Below, piece by piece: positions 44,901-56,099 of a stretch of DNA of 64,000 nucleotides. The stretch is from Saccharum officinarum. Lineage: Eukaryota; Streptophyta; Magnoliopsida; Poales; Poaceae. Made by a program: the position numbers and the translations under genes. The number at the start of each line of letters is the position of its first letter. Positions within the stretch are counted from its first letter, which is position 1. Under the pieces are notes generated by a model. It made no database searches, was not told the DNA's origin, and saw only the letters and a list, made by a program, of their open reading frames with translations. Location of the stretch: positions 70,385,737-70,449,736 of the forward strand of contig CM036170.1 in NCBI GenBank assembly GCA_020631735.1, in the 5' to 3' direction.

Positions 44901-46286
44901 AAATCTGATGGATCATTGGATAGATATAAAGCCAGGCTAGTAGCAAAAGGGTTTAGACAACGTTATGGCATTGATTATGAAGATACCTTCAGTCCAGTTG
45001 TCAAACCAGCCACTATCAGAGTTGTGCTATCTGTTGCCGTCTCTAGAGGCTGGAGTTTACGTCAGTTAGATGTACAAAATGCTTTCTTGCATGGTTTCTT
45101 AGAAGAAGAGGTATATATGAGGCAGCCCCCTGGGTATGAGGATAAGTCAAGGAAGGGTTATATTTGCAAACTTGACAAGGCTTTGTATGGGCTAAAACAG
45201 GCTCCGAGAGCATGGTACTCACGGCTGAGCAGTAAGTTGTGCCAACTGGGTTTTAAGGCATCCAAAGCTGATACTTCCTTGTTTTATTATCAGAAGGGGT
45301 CTGTTGTTGTGTTTGTTCTTATTTATGTGGATGACATAATTGTTGCTAGTTCTACCCAGGAAGCTACAACTCGTTTGCTACAGGATCTGAGGAAGGAGTT
45401 TGCACTCAAAGATCTAGGGAAGTTGCACTATTTCCTTGGCATTGAGGTAAAGAAAATAAATGATGGTATTCTGTTGTCTCAAGAGAAGTATACAAAAGAT
45501 GTTTTGCAGCGAGCTAACATGATGGCGTGCAAACCTGTTGCGTCACCCATGTCCACCTCGGAAAAATTGTCTACACATGAGGGAGCTCCTTTGGGGCCGA
45601 AAGATGCCACAGCTTACAGGAGTATTGTAGGCGGTCTACAATACTCCTGTAAGCTGTGGCATCCACGTCCAGATATTTCATTCTCTGTTAATAAAGTATG
45701 TCAGTATTTACATGCACCTACAACTACTCATTGGGCTGCAGTAAAAAGGATATTGAGATATCTTAAGCATACATTGAGAATTGGACTTAAAATATGCAAA
45801 TCATCATCTCTTCTTGTTAGTGCCTTCTCTGATGCAGATTGGGCAGGAGATCAAGATGATAGACGGTCTACAGGGGGATTTGCAGTTTTCTTAGGATCCA
45901 ATCTTGTTTCATGGAGTGCAAGGAAGCAAGCTACTGTATCAAGGTCAAGTACAGAAGCTGAATACAAGGCAGTTGCCAATGCAACAGCAGAGGTAATGTG
46001 GATTCAAACTCTATTATGTGAGTTAAATATTTTAGCGCCTAGAGCAGCTAAGTTATGGTGTGACAATATTGGAGCAAAATATCTTTCGGCCAATCCAGTG
46101 TTTCATGCTAGAACAAAGCATATTGAAGTTGATTATCATTTTGTACGAGAACGAGTAACAAGGAAACTTCTTGACATAGAATATATCTCAACACGAGATC
46201 AAATAGCAGATGGATTTACAAAGCCCTTGACTGTCCGTAGTTTAGAAATGTTTAAGGACAATCTAAACTTAGGAAGTTTTGATTGA
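41910..46286 (+). CDS. Copia Gag-Pol polyprotein, 1,458 residues, uninterrupted
   Basis: Domains in order: UBN2-type Gag (about 30-240); an Arg/Gly-rich linker ([11 protein letters not shown]) and zinc knuckle C-X2-C-X4-H-X4-C at 283-296; aspartic protease with DSG at 329-331; GAG-pre-integrase ([14 protein letters not shown]). The integrase has D522, D584 and E618, the last in NGVVERKH; D-to-E spacing of 33 is normal for this lineage. A Ser/Ala/Pro-rich linker follows, then reverse transcriptase ([13 protein letters not shown] at 1139-1142) and RNase H ([24 protein letters not shown]). It starts 30 bases after the LTR and stops at 46284, just before the polypurine tract. The one oddity is at residues 1232-1252, where a perfect inverted repeat replaces the conserved block before RPDIS with SCKLWHP. 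The frame is kept, but the effect on enzyme function is unknown. Confidence 0.95.
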   Translation: MSTRSSAAANQNPFFGITITEKLGKTNHALWKAQVLSAIRGARFEGHITGKTPAPATELEETSSAGVVTKKPNPAYEDWYANDQLVLGLLFTTIGKEAFAQIVACTTAVQAWSELEKMFSAQTRAKTMNVRLALTTTKKGNMSMADYFAKMRGYADELAAAGKKMDDEELAAHICNGLDAEYNPVVTSVTVKTEAITVSELYAQLLNYETRLELQDGGGSVNVAKKTRGSSNDSSSRPLGRGRGQGRGRGQGRGRGTGFQPRQQQRSTGAPQSGAGGSDAPVCQVCFKTGHRASRCWHRFDENYVPEERHVNAAVAMGAYNIDTNWYTDSGSTDHITSELNKLSMREKYYGNDQIHTASGAGMDIKHIGHSIVPSPIRDLHLNNILHVPKASKNLVSVHRLAKDNSAFLEFHPDHFLIKDQATKRTILRGRCRHGLYPLPSYHSIKQAHAVDKPSVSTWHSRLGHPSLSVVSRIINNHSLPCSSESNKETVCDACQQAKSHQLPYTRSVSSSRFPLELVHSDVWGPAVDSVGRKKYYVSFIDDYSKFVWVYFLKYKSEVFQKFHEFQAMVERQFDRKILAMQTDWGGEYQTLHNFFSKIGIIHHVSCPHTHQHNGVVERKHRHIVEVGLSLLAHASMPLKFWDEAFMMAVFLINRTPSKIIHQQTPLERLTKIKPDYTSFRIFGCACWPNLRPYNKHKLELRSKRCVFLGPSPLHKGYKCLEISSGRVYISRDVVFDEGVFPFSALHSNAGARLRAEISLLPSGLTNFLGTEQLNDQVFDSSNPANNNGAACDIDSGVSGTEPGVDSARDPRLSTSGFLPQATTAAGAADAVPPMSPGASPQNSVPPVIDTSLPAVDPTPPHLPTSPRAVAQSPSATGAGEATLLASTAPTGAASAAAGSSAADASPSAAQQEVRHRTRLQAGIQKPKVYTDGTVRYGCFTSSGEPQSLDEALHHKDWKLAMDAEYNALIDNKTWHLVPPKKGINVIDCKWVYKIKRKSDGSLDRYKARLVAKGFRQRYGIDYEDTFSPVVKPATIRVVLSVAVSRGWSLRQLDVQNAFLHGFLEEEVYMRQPPGYEDKSRKGYICKLDKALYGLKQAPRAWYSRLSSKLCQLGFKASKADTSLFYYQKGSVVVFVLIYVDDIIVASSTQEATTRLLQDLRKEFALKDLGKLHYFLGIEVKKINDGILLSQEKYTKDVLQRANMMACKPVASPMSTSEKLSTHEGAPLGPKDATAYRSIVGGLQYSCKLWHPRPDISFSVNKVCQYLHAPTTTHWAAVKRILRYLKHTLRIGLKICKSSSLLVSAFSDADWAGDQDDRRSTGGFAVFLGSNLVSWSARKQATVSRSSTEAEYKAVANATAEVMWIQTLLCELNILAPRAAKLWCDNIGAKYLSANPVFHARTKHIEVDYHFVRERVTRKLLDIEYISTRDQIADGFTKPLTVRSLEMFKDNLNLGSFD
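45603..45663. repeat. Perfect 28-bp inverted repeat inside the Copia pol gene
   Basis: Arms 45603-45630 and 45636-45663 are exact reverse complements around a 5-base loop. The left arm encodes the conserved [11 protein letters not shown] stretch. The right arm encodes QYSCKLWHP, where Copia relatives have a short block linking LQY to RPDIS. Confidence 0.95.
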
Positions 46287-46293
46287 GGGGGAG
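46285..46293 (+). other. Polypurine tract of the Copia element
   Basis: GAGGGGGAG directly precedes the 3' LTR and overlaps the end of the Gag-Pol stop codon. Confidence 0.75.
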
Positions 46294-46568
46294 TGTTAGA
46301 GTTTGTTATCATGAATCTAAACTAACGAGCCTGGACTTGTGCGGTGCATGAGATTGGAGGTTGTTAAGGTTTGTTGGTGTATCTTCTAGAGATCATATCT
46401 TGTGTAACAACCTAACAGCTGAGACCTATCCATGCACCGGCTCTCCTGGCTCGTCCCTATGTAAAAGGCCACGCAAGGGGCTGTTCCTTGATAAGAATCA
46501 ACACGTACACGCCAAGCAAAATGGCCTCTGGCGTTCCACCAAGCTTCTAACGCCTCTGAATCTTCACA
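46294..46568 (+). repeat. 3' LTR of the Copia element
   Basis: 275 bp, followed by the TSD AACTC at 46569-46573. Confidence 0.93.
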
Positions 46569-46573
46569 AACTC

Positions 46574-47300
46574 CTCCACGCATGGCTGTGGACTGAGGTG
46601 CTGTTGTGATAATAACGCTGATGGTAACGACCGAGACCGACAGCGATATTGCGTTGAAATTAATTGACGCCAACTTGATCAATTATTATGTGAATGCTGA
46701 ATGCGTGTAAACTCAGATGGTCACGCGTGCTAACAAGTACTGTACAAGTGCAACAGCAATCAGTCATCAAATCATATCGTAACAGCTGGCTGTTTAGCAG
46801 AAAAGGGCCCAAAATTGCCCTGAAGGCGTTGCCAAACTTGCTGCGAAGAAGTGTCAGGTTAGGTTTAGCAGAAAAGGGCCCAAAATTCAGACGGTGGTTT
46901 CGAAAGGCTGGTCCATTCCAAGTCTGCGCATGTCATCAGCAGTCTGCAACGCAGACGGAACAAACAGAGGGTATCCTAGGGCCTGTTTGGTTTAACAAAT
47001 TATAAAGGATGTATCATCACCAATGTTATTACATCACGATTAATAACACATAGTTTACAGAGTTTTTAGAGGCAAAATTTCGTCACCAATGGGTAGTATC
47101 CTCCAGTGGTGATGCAAGCAGTCTTGCGGCCACGAACCATCTACAGAGTTTTTAGAGGCAAAATTTCGTAATAGAATGAGACATAAGAAGCATAAAAATT
47201 TATCAAATAATAAGAGCAAGATAATGAGCATAAAAATAGTGAAAAAAAGATACTAAATCGACCATTTCTAGCTAGGCTTGCGTCTACAGTCAACAATAGC
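46574..47300. other. Patchwork of short direct duplications, no gene
   Basis: A 25-bp word occurs at 46792-46816 and 46863-46887. A word of about 27 bp around cagagtttttagaggcaaaa occurs near 47055 and 47139. A block of about 60 bp (46994-47055) recurs at 47385-47448. The pieces look like templated insertions from DNA repair. Confidence 0.6.
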
Positions 47301-47991
47301 TTTGATACCAATTTGTCACACCCATTTAACAACCAAATGGAGTGCATACTCTTATGTGTGCCCAGAGATCAATCACACATAAGTTAACAAATTATAAAGG
47401 ATGTATCATCACCAATGTTATTACATCATGATTAATAACACATAGTCTTTACAATAATGTAGCGGAAGTAAAATATAAAACTCTCGTGGTAGCTCCATTC
47501 ACAGGCACATTGACTGGTTGACTGCAAGTCTAGTAATCTTCCGGAAAGTAGAAGTAGTCACTACTTGCACCATCTGTTACCCATTCGGGATTTTTATCCA
47601 AGTAAGAAAAATAAATAAGCGTAAGTACATCTCATACTCAACAAGTGTAACATGGGGTTCATGAGGCTCAAAGGCATAACATAGGTTTATCAGCATGTAG
47701 CTTTTAATTAGCATTATTTCAGTATATCAATGATATCAAAGTGTCTCAATGTAACAATAAACATATGATCCATATGAAATGATTAACGAATAGCAAAAAT
47801 ATATTCATTATTAATGATTCACAATGTCATAAGGGTCCAAGGCCACTCGTGACCGTGAGCACGACTGTTATAACAGTTTTACACTCTGCAGAGGTTGTAC
47901 ACTTTCACTGTGAGTCATGTTGCCCATATGCCCGGGTTAATTACTCCCAAAACACTTCCAAGGTGAGCAAACAGGGAAACACTATGAAGTC
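47301..47991 (-). mobile_element. Old LTR fragment, minus strand, left part
   Basis: Read on the minus strand, an LTR end GGGTGTGACA is followed by a primer-binding-site-like TTGGTATCAAAGC (complement of 47301-47315). An older retrotransposon LTR therefore lies to the right of 47316 on the minus strand. The Sirevirus splits it at 47991; it resumes at 61471. Lineage not determined. Confidence 0.5.
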
Positions 47992-48431
47992 TGAAAGCAT
48001 CTAGGCCCCGGTGTTGGTTTTGGCAATTGATGACAACGCTTAATTACCATGACTAACGTGTGTTTTGCAGAAACGTTGGTAAGTTAGGTCATGGAGATGA
48101 TAACTGCTTTGAGCAATATGGTATTCATGTCCCTTGATGGAAATCGTTTCGGTTTTCAAAGGATCAACGACAAGATTAAGGACGGTCAGTTCCGGATATC
48201 AAGGTGTTGAGTTACATCTGGAATAGTCGTTAGAATCTTTGTTTCTTCCTTTGACCGTACTATAAAGGGGGGCATGAGCGAGTAGCTTGACCTAGATGAG
48301 TCTTGTATTTAGGTGTGGTGCACACTTGTCAAACTTAGCACTAGGTAGCTCGAGAAAAGCTCAGAGTTCAGTTGGAAGCAACTTGGTTCAAGTTGCGTCG
48401 CGTTTAGAAGACGTTTGAGCCGTTTACCTAT

Positions 48432-48873
48432 GACCGGACGCGGTTCTGGTCATGACCGGACGCGTCCGGTCAGTGCTAACACTTCACTGCGGTTTCAACT
48501 GATCGACCGGACGCGGTCCTTGAGAGGACCGGACGCGGTGGTCAGTCTGACACGTGTTTCAGAGGGTAAACAGCGTAATCAGACGTGACTGTTAAGTGAT
48601 CGGCGCGTCCGGTCACGTTCCAGTAAGGTCCCGTGGTGACCTGACGCGTCCGGTCACCTATGATCGGACGCGGTCTTACGTCAGGTCATTTTTCTAGTAA
48701 GCTCTTGCATGATCGGACGCGTCCGATCATCCCTGATCGGTGCGTCCGGTCATATCAGACCGGCGCGTCCGGTCATCACAGATCGGCGCGTCCGGTCACT
48801 CAGCGTAGCTTTCGGTTTTCGACCGTTATACCTGACCGGCGCGTCCGGTCATATCGACAGGCGCGTCCGGTCA
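48432..48873 (+). promoter_or_regulatory. Cluster of CCGGACGCGTCCGG-type palindromic motifs in U3
   Basis: Eight copies of GCGTCCGGTCA and several of the inverted form GACCGGACGCG (also GATCGGACGCG) lie just upstream of the TATA box. CpG-rich palindromic clusters in U3 are a known Sirevirus trait and are thought to be cis-regulatory. Confidence 0.8.
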
Positions 48874-48924
48874 GTGCGCGTTTTGCTGTTTCGAAAGGTA
48901 ACGGTTGGATTTGTCTGAGGGGTG

Positions 48925-48932
48925 TATAAATA
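48925..48932 (+). promoter_or_regulatory. TATA box of the Sirevirus 5' LTR
   Basis: TATAAATA lies about 52 bases after the last palindromic motif. The same box is at 60762-60769 in the 3' LTR. Confidence 0.75.
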
Positions 48933-49633
48933 CATTCCCTCCATCTCTTTTAGAGGTCTCTTGCTCATTTGTTCAGCTGAGAAACACCTTTGAAGTGCAA
49001 GGGAGTGCAAGAGCCCTAGTGAGGATAGAGATTTGCGAATCAAAGTTTAAGAATCCTCTCTAGTGACAAGAGTGTAGCAAGTGTGCATCCATCTTCTCAT
49101 TAGGCTTGTTGTGGTCAAGTGAGAGTTCTAGCTTGTTACTCTTGGTGATCGCCATCACCTAGACGGTTTGGTGGTGATTGAGAGTTTGGTGATCATCCGA
49201 CGAGATTGTGGGTGACCCAACTCAAGTTGTGAGCGGTTTTGAGTGATTCACCGCGACGGAGTGTCGAAGAATCAACCCGTAGAGAGCACTTGATCCTTGC
49301 GCGGATCAAGGGGGAGCTACACCCTTGCACGGATGCTCCAACGAGGACTAGTGGGGAGTGGCGACTCTCCGATACCTCGGCAAAACATCGCCGTGTTCCT
49401 AACCCTTACTTTCAAGCATTTACTTTCGTGCATTACTTTCATTGCTTGTTTACTTTCCTAGAATTGCCATGCTAGTCTAGGATTGGAACTTAGGGTGCAA
49501 AACTTTTATCGGTAGAATCACAAGGAACACTAGTAGGCACTAGGGGTGAAGTTTGGCTTGTAGGATTTAATTCTTGCATTTAATTTTTAGAAAAGCCCAA
49601 TTCACCCCCCTCTTGGGCATCTTGATCCTTTCA

Positions 49634-49647
49634 ATTGGTATCAGAGC
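49634..49647 (+). other. Primer-binding site of the Sirevirus
   Basis: ATTGGTATCAGAGC directly follows the LTR and is complementary to the 3' end of initiator-Met tRNA. Confidence 0.85.
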
Positions 49648-49686
49648 CGTGTTGCTCTTAATTTAGGCTTCACCGCCTAGAGCAAG

Positions 49687-52023
49687 ATGTCTAATGGGGA
49701 AGGACCACCTCCCATTTTTGAGGGAGACGATTTTCCATATTGGAAAATTCATATGGAGGCGTACCTCGAAGCCATAGATGTTGGGTGCCTTAGAGCCACA
49801 ACCGAAGGGCTTCCTCCTATAAGGGATCCCGCCAATCCAAGTGGTGATGAGGAGAAGTACGACCGGTGAAATGCAAAGGCAAAAAATGCACTCTACCGGG
49901 GCTTAGGCAAAGATATCTTCAATCGTGTGCGTAATGCCAAAAACGCTCATGAATTGTGGGAAAATCTTTGTGCTCTCCATGAGGGAACTAAGAGTGAGCG
50001 TGAGGAACGCTATCATATTGCCTTAAAGAAAATTAATTCTTTTGAGATGCTTCCCAAAGAAAGTGCTAATGAGATGTACACTCGTTTGAATGTTCTTGTA
50101 GAAGATCTCAATGCTCTTGGACTCACTCAAATGAGTCAATCGGATGTTGCAAGGAGGATCTTGAGTGTTCTTCCCGTTGAGAAGTATGGACACATTGTCA
50201 CCGTACTTCACCAAAGTGATCTCTCCGCCGCAACACCGACACAAGTATTGGGAAAGATCAACACACATGAGATGTACATGCACATCACTCCGGAAGAGGG
50301 CTCATCATCTTCCAAGAAGAAAGACTTGGCCTTCAAAGCTAGCCATGAAAAGAAAAAGAAGAAGGGCCAAGCCATGATAGTGCAAGAAAGCTCAAGTGAA
50401 AGTGACATTGATGATGAATCACTTGCACTCATGGTGAGGAAGACCACCAAGATGCTAAAGAAGCTCAACAAGAGTGGCATCAAGTTCGATGGCAAGAAGA
50501 AGAAATTCTTCACAAGTAGCAAAAGGAAGCCAATCTCTAAAATGGATTGCTTCAATTGTGGAGAACTTGGCCACCTAGCTCACCAATGCCCGAAGCCTCC
50601 AAAAGACAAGTACAAGAATAAGTACAAGGGCAAGAAAGATGACTCAAGTGATGAAGAAGATGAGAAGAGAAAGAACAAGCCATACAAAAAGAAAGATGGC
50701 AAGAAAAGAGAGTTCTACAAGAAGAAGAAGGGAGGCAAGGCTTATATTGTTGGTGATTGGCTCACCGACATTGAATCATCATGTGAGTCCTCCGGCGATG
50801 AAAGTGATAATGAAAAAGAGAAGATCGCCGTATTTGTGATTGGGCCATCATCATCTTCACCGACATCTTCATCACCACCTTCACCGCCACCTTCACCATC
50901 ATCTTTCGCTACTCATCTATGCCTTATGGCTAAGGGTGATTGAAAGGTACAAAATAGTGATAGTGATGATGATAGTGATAGTGATGATGAATATGATGCA
51001 CCTTCTTATGATGAACTTGTAAAATTGTTGAACAAATACTCTAAAATCATAAGAAGAACTAGAAATGAAAATGATGAGCTTCAACATGAAAATGAATCAC
51101 TCTCATCTAAGCTTGAAAGTGCACATAAGACTAGAGATGAGCTCATAGATCAAAATAAAACTATGTCTTCTTCTCTTAAGGAGCTCAAAACTTCTAACAA
51201 GGAGCTTAGAGATAAACATGATAAAATTGAGAAGAAGCATGGTGAACTCATCACTAGGCTAAACTTGCTAAAAGATGAATACACCGCCTTGAAAATCAAT
51301 TATGATACTCTTATTGTTGCCAATGAGCTTGCTCTTGAGACACATGATGCCACTAACCAAATTGTTAAGATTGATATAGCTACATCATGTGATGATTTGA
51401 TTGTTGAGAACTTTGAGCAAGGCTCTAGCGGCAAAGGCAAGAGTGTGGTTGAGGCAAATGACTATGATGAGTATGTCAAGCTCAAGAGTGAGAATGAGAT
51501 GCTTAAAGTTGAGAACAAGAAGTTGATGGCTCTTGAAAAGCAAGCTTCAAATGAGTCACTTATTGAAGAAAACAAGAAGCTCAAGCAAGAGAAAGAGCAT
51601 CTCAAGACCGGCCTAAGCAAGTTCACAAAAGGCCAACATTTGCTAAGTGAGCTACTCATGAACACCGTCATGAAGTTGGATAGGAGTGGCATTGGTTATT
51701 TGGCAAATCAAGAGAAGAAGGTCAAGGCTCAACAACTTCAAAGCAAGTCAAAGCCCAAACCAAAGAGATGTGTTGAGTGTGGACAAGAAGGCCATTTTGC
51801 TCATGAGTGCAAAACTCCACCACCACAACCTTTGCCCAAGCATGCTAGACCCTTTGCCTTCAATGCTCATTACATGCTTAGAAAGGACTCAAGTGAAAAG
51901 ATGAAAGTCATGTTCTTGGGTCCCCCTAAAAAGAATAGGCCTAAGAAAATATGGGTTTCCAAGTCACTAGTTGAGAAAGTTAAGGGTCCCTCTCAAGTTT
52001 GGGTCCCTAAACAAAAGGCTTGA
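49687..52023 (+). pseudogene. Sirevirus gag, broken by two stops
   Basis: It starts MSNGEGPPPIFEGDDFPYWK. A UBN2-type Gag follows, ending near LGKINTHEMYMH. Then come a Lys-rich region, a zinc knuckle (CFNCGELGHLAHQC, about 50550-50590), an acidic/Ser-rich stretch and a long coiled coil (51025-51700). A second knuckle (CVECGQEGHFAHEC, about 51770-51810) ends it. In-frame TGA codons interrupt it at 49867 and 50941, but the frame itself is kept throughout (frame 1), ending with TGA at 52021. Two zinc knuckles separated by a coiled coil are typical of Sirevirus Gag. Confidence 0.85.
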
Positions 52024-55000
52024 TCTCTTGTGTGTAGGTGAACTACAAGACCGGTGGATCTCATTGGGTGATTGATAGTGGTTGCACACAACATATGACC
52101 GGTGATCCTCGTATGTTCACCTCACTTGAAGAGGATGGGGTATGTCAAGACAGATCACATTTGGGGACAACTCTAAGAGCAAAGTCAAGGGTATAGGGAA
52201 GGTTGCAATATCAAATGATCATTCTCTCTCAAATGTGCTCTATGTTGCTTCATTGAGTTTCAACTTACTATCCGTTGGGCAACTTTGTGATCTTGGCTAT
52301 CAATGCTTGTTTAGTCCAAATGAAGTGGTTGTTACAAAGATAGATGACAAGCAAGTGATTTTCAAGGGTTTTAGATACAATAATCTCTATCTAGTTGACT
52401 TCACCTCCGAAGATGCAAACTTGATGACATGTTTGTTCACCAAGACTACACTTGGATGGCTTTGGCATAGGAGGCTTGCTCATGTTGGAATGAACACTCT
52501 CAACAAGCTATTGAAGAAAGAATTAGTGAGAGGTTTGAAGGATGTAAAGTTTGAGAAGGACAAACCTTGTAGTGCATGTCAAGCCGGCAAACAAGTTGCA
52601 AACACTCATCCAACCAAAGCCTACATGTCAACATCAAGAGTACTAGAACTTCTACACATGGATTTGTTTGGTCCTACAACTTACAAGAGTTTGGGTGGAA
52701 ATCTCTATTGTCTAGTAATTGTGGATGATTACTCAAGATACACTTGGACTTTCTTTCTTCATGACAAATCCGAAGTGGCAAATTGCTTCAAGAAGTTTGC
52801 AAAGAGGGCTCAAAATGAATTTGAAGTCAAGATAAAGAAAATTAGAAGTGATAATGGCAAAGAGTTTGACAACACCAACATTGAAGCATATTGTGATGAA
52901 ATTGGAATCAAGCATGAAGTTTCATCAACTTACACTCCTCAACAAAATGGTGTAGTTGAGAGAAAGAACCGGACCTTGATCACTCTTGCAAGAACAATGT
53001 TAGATGAGTACAACACACCAGAGAAATTGTGGGCCGAGGCAATCAACACCGCATGCTATGCTTCAAATCGCCTCTTCCTACAAAAGTTCCTTTGCAAGAC
53101 CCCTTATGAGTTGCTAAATGGGAAGAAGCCGGACGTCTCATTCTTCTAGGTGTTTGGTTGCAAATGCTACATCTACAAGAAGCGTCAACACCTAGGGAAG
53201 TTCCAAAGGCGTTGTGATATTGGTTTTCTTGTTGGCTACTCATCAAAGTCCAAAGCATATAGAGTATTTAACCATGCCACCGGTTTGGTTGAAGAAACAT
53301 ATGATGTGGAATTTGATGAATCTAACGGCTCCCAAGGAGCAATTGAGAATTGTGATGATGTAGGTGATGAACCATTGAGGGAGGCCATGAAGAACATGCC
53401 GGTGGGAGACATCAAGCCTAAAGATGATGAAGACGATGTACAAATTGTCAATCCACCATCTTCATCATATGTGCCTCAAGATGATGACAAGAATGAGAGA
53501 GTTGAAAATGAAGACACCCATGTCTCTCATCATCAAGCCGAGGCACAAGCACAAGATGTTGATGCCCCCATCCTACTCCTCAAATGGTTGATCGAAGAAA
53601 CTCACCCCTACTTCAAGCACATCCACAAGATCTCATCATAGGGAGTCCTACAAAGGGTGTAATGACTCGATCTCAAAAGTTTAATTCTTTTGTTGAACAT
53701 CACTCTTTTGTCTCTTGTCTTGAACCTAAGAATGTAGAAGAAGCTCTTCAAGATCTGGATTGGGTGAATGCCATGCATGAAGAATTGAACAACTTCGCCC
53801 GCAATCAAGTTTGGACACTTGAAAAGCATCCAAAAGGTGCAAGAGTCATTGGAACCAAGTGGGTGTTCCGCAACAAGCAAGATGATCAAGGGGTAGTAGT
53901 AAGAAACAAGGCAAGACTAGTAGCAAAAGGGTTTTTTCAAGTTGAAGGTCTTGATTTTGGAGAGACTTTTGCACCCGTTGCAAGACTTGAAGCCATTCGT
54001 ATCCTTCTTGCATATGCATCACATCATGATATGAAATTATATCAAATGGATGTGAAAAGTGCATTCTTAAATGGTTTCATAAATGAACTAGTCTATGTTG
54101 AACAACCTCCCGGGTTTGAAGACCCTAGATATCCTAATCATGTTTATAGGTTGTCCAAGGCGCTATATGGGCTCAAGCAAGCCCCTAGAGCGTGGTATGA
54201 GCGCCTTCGGGACTTCCTCATTGATTAGCGCTTCGTTATTGGGAAGGTTGACACCACACTATTCACCAAGAAGTTTAATGAAGAGATCTTCATTTGTCAA
54301 GTCTATGTTGATGATATTATCTTCGGGTCAACAAATGAAGATTATTGCAAAGAATTTGGTGAATTGATGTCAAAAGAGTTCGAGATGTCAATGATTGGTG
54401 AGCTAACATTCTTCCTTGGGTTTCAAGTCAAGCAAATGAGAGAAGGGATTTTTATCTCTCAAGAAAAGTATACCAAGGATCTTCTCAAAAGATTCAAGAT
54501 GGAAGAATGCAAGCCAATCAAGACCCCAATGCCAACTAATGGACATCTCGACCTAGATGAGGGAGGTAAACCAATCGATCAAACTCTTTACCGTTCTATG
54601 ATTGGTAGCTTGTTGTACCTTACCGCATCTAGGCCCGACATCATGTTTAGTGTGTGCATGTGTGCCCGCTTTCAAGCGTGCCCTAAAGAACCTCACCTAA
54701 GTGCCGTAAAAAGAATTCTAAGATATCTTAAGTATACCCCAAGCATTGGACTTTGGTACCCCAAAGGAGCTAGATTCCAACTAGTTGGCTACTCTGATTC
54801 GGATTATGCCGGTTGCAAAATTGATAGAAAAAGCACATCCGGGGGATGCCATTTGCTTGGGAGATCCTTAGTATCTTGGTCATCTAAAAAGCAAAATAGT
54901 GTGGCTTTGTCCACCGCCGAGGCGGAATACATTGCCGCGGGGGCTTGTTGTGCACAAATCTTATATATGAAACAAACCCTCCTAGACTATGGAGTTGTTC

Positions 55001-55260
55001 TTGAAAAGGTGCCGCTTTTATGTGACAATGAAAGTGCGGTTAAAATTGCTAATAATCCGGTACAACACTCTCGCACCAAGCACATTGATATCCGCCACCA
55101 CTTTCTAAGAGATCATGTTGCTAAAAATGATATATCCCTAGAAGGTGTAAGAAGTGAAAATCAATTAGCGGATATCTTCACTAAACCTTTAGATGAGGCT
55201 ACCTTTTGTAGATTGAGAAGTGAACTAAATGTGCTTGATTCTAGTAACTTTAAAAGATGA
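52023..55260 (+). pseudogene. Sirevirus pol (protease, integrase, RT, RNase H), frameshifted
   Basis: The protease reads VIDSGCTQHMTGD in frame 0. A frame change near 52140 moves to frame 2 for GAG-pre-integrase and integrase (HRRLAHVGMNTLNKLLKKEL, HMDLFGP, IKKIRSDNGKEFD, TPQQNGVVERKN). A TAG stop lies at 53147. A second frame change near 53590-53640 returns to frame 1 for reverse transcriptase ([19 protein letters not shown]), with a TAG at 54226. RNase H follows (YSDSDYAGCKIDRKSTSG, STAEAEYIAAG, ADIFTKPLDEATF) to the stop at 55258. All catalytic landmarks are still readable. The breaks are two frame changes and at least three stops, one of them a TAG at 52035. Confidence 0.88.
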
Positions 55261-55753
55261 GCTTGTGTTGTCCCTTGCATTGCATTATATTTTATGCCAT
55301 GTTTATTTTGCCACAATGCATCTAGGACTTGTCTAACACGGTTACGATAACCCTCCTTTGGAGGAGTGAAAAAGCCTAACCTTGGATCAAACTTGACAAG
55401 CAACCTAGCTCTCCTTTCTTGTTTTGCATTGCATATGCATGGTTGTTGCTTTGTCGTTTCTTTTCGGTTTAGCTTTGAGTAACCTCTGTGTTCGTCCATA
55501 AATAGAGAGAGCATTTGAAGCTCCCAAGGGTTCATAAACTCTATTGCATGGCCATACGTTGCTCCTCGGGTGTTTATTGAATATTTTCTTAAAAATAATA
55601 CTAGCCTAAGGCAAAATATTTTGAAAATTTTGAGGGTTTGAGTGAGGTCACTCATATCAGGTTCCAATTGGTGTTTATTTGAGTCTCTTTGAATTGGAAC
55701 TTGATTGGGAGAAGTCGCGTCGAAAAACGGTTTGAAAAAGAGCTTTTTACAGC

Positions 55754-56070
55754 GACCGGACACTGGACCGGACGCTGCATCGGACGCGGTTCAGATTCAC
55801 CACCGCGTCCGGTCTTGGCGTCCACCAGCGCGTCCGGTCATTCCCGAAGTTTTTCTTCGAAACCTCTAACCGGACGCTGCACCGGACGCGCCCCTGTCGA
55901 CCACCGCGTCCGGTCATCCGTTCCAAATTTCCGGGCTATGTCAAACCGGACGCTGTCAGCGTCCGATCGTGGATAATCGGACGCGTCCGGTCATTCCAGG
56001 AGCTTACTGGAATGTAACCGAACGCTGTCTCCACCATGTCTGGTCATTCGACCACCGCGTCCGGTCATCA
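55754..56070 (+). promoter_or_regulatory. Internal cluster of the same palindromic motif, upstream of the 3' ORF
   Basis: About fifteen half-sites of ACCGGACGC or GCGTCCGGTCA occur here, between the end of pol and the extra 3' frame. They are the same words as in U3. The spacing and companion sequences differ from the LTR, so this is not an LTR copy. No clear TATA box follows; a weak cataaag is at about 56073. Confidence 0.7.
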
Positions 56071-56099
56071 CGCATAAAGCGGATCCCACCCTTTTAACC

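Larger units (their letters stand above)
41606..46568 (+). mobile_element. Complete Ty1/Copia LTR retrotransposon, 4,963 bp
   Basis: The LTRs at 41606-41880 and 46294-46568 are both 275 bp, start TGTTAGAG and end TTCACA. Read side by side they are identical. The 5-bp TSD AACTC flanks the element (41601-41605 and 46569-46573). A primer-binding site resembling the complement of initiator-Met tRNA (TGGTAATCGGAG, 41881-41892) follows the 5' LTR. A polypurine tract (GAGGGGGAG, 46285-46293) precedes the 3' LTR. One long frame fills the interior. Size, short LTRs and integrase motif spacing suggest the Ale/Retrofit lineage (inference). All the parts for autonomy are present. Confidence 0.95.
47992..49633 (+). 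repeat. 5' LTR of the Sirevirus
   Basis: 1,642 bp. It contains a palindrome-rich block (48432-48873), a TATA box (48925) and a probable R/U5 to 49633. Confidence 0.9.

Noticed and set aside
48660..48929. Small frames across the palindromic LTR motifs (also 60497-60766)
   Set aside because: They arise from the repeat of the motif. They lie upstream of the TATA box, so they would not be in the LTR transcript.
55754..56070. Regularly spaced palindromes considered as a CRISPR-like array
   Set aside because: Units are short, degenerate and unevenly spaced, and the same motif is in a plant LTR promoter. There are no cas genes and the genome is eukaryotic.
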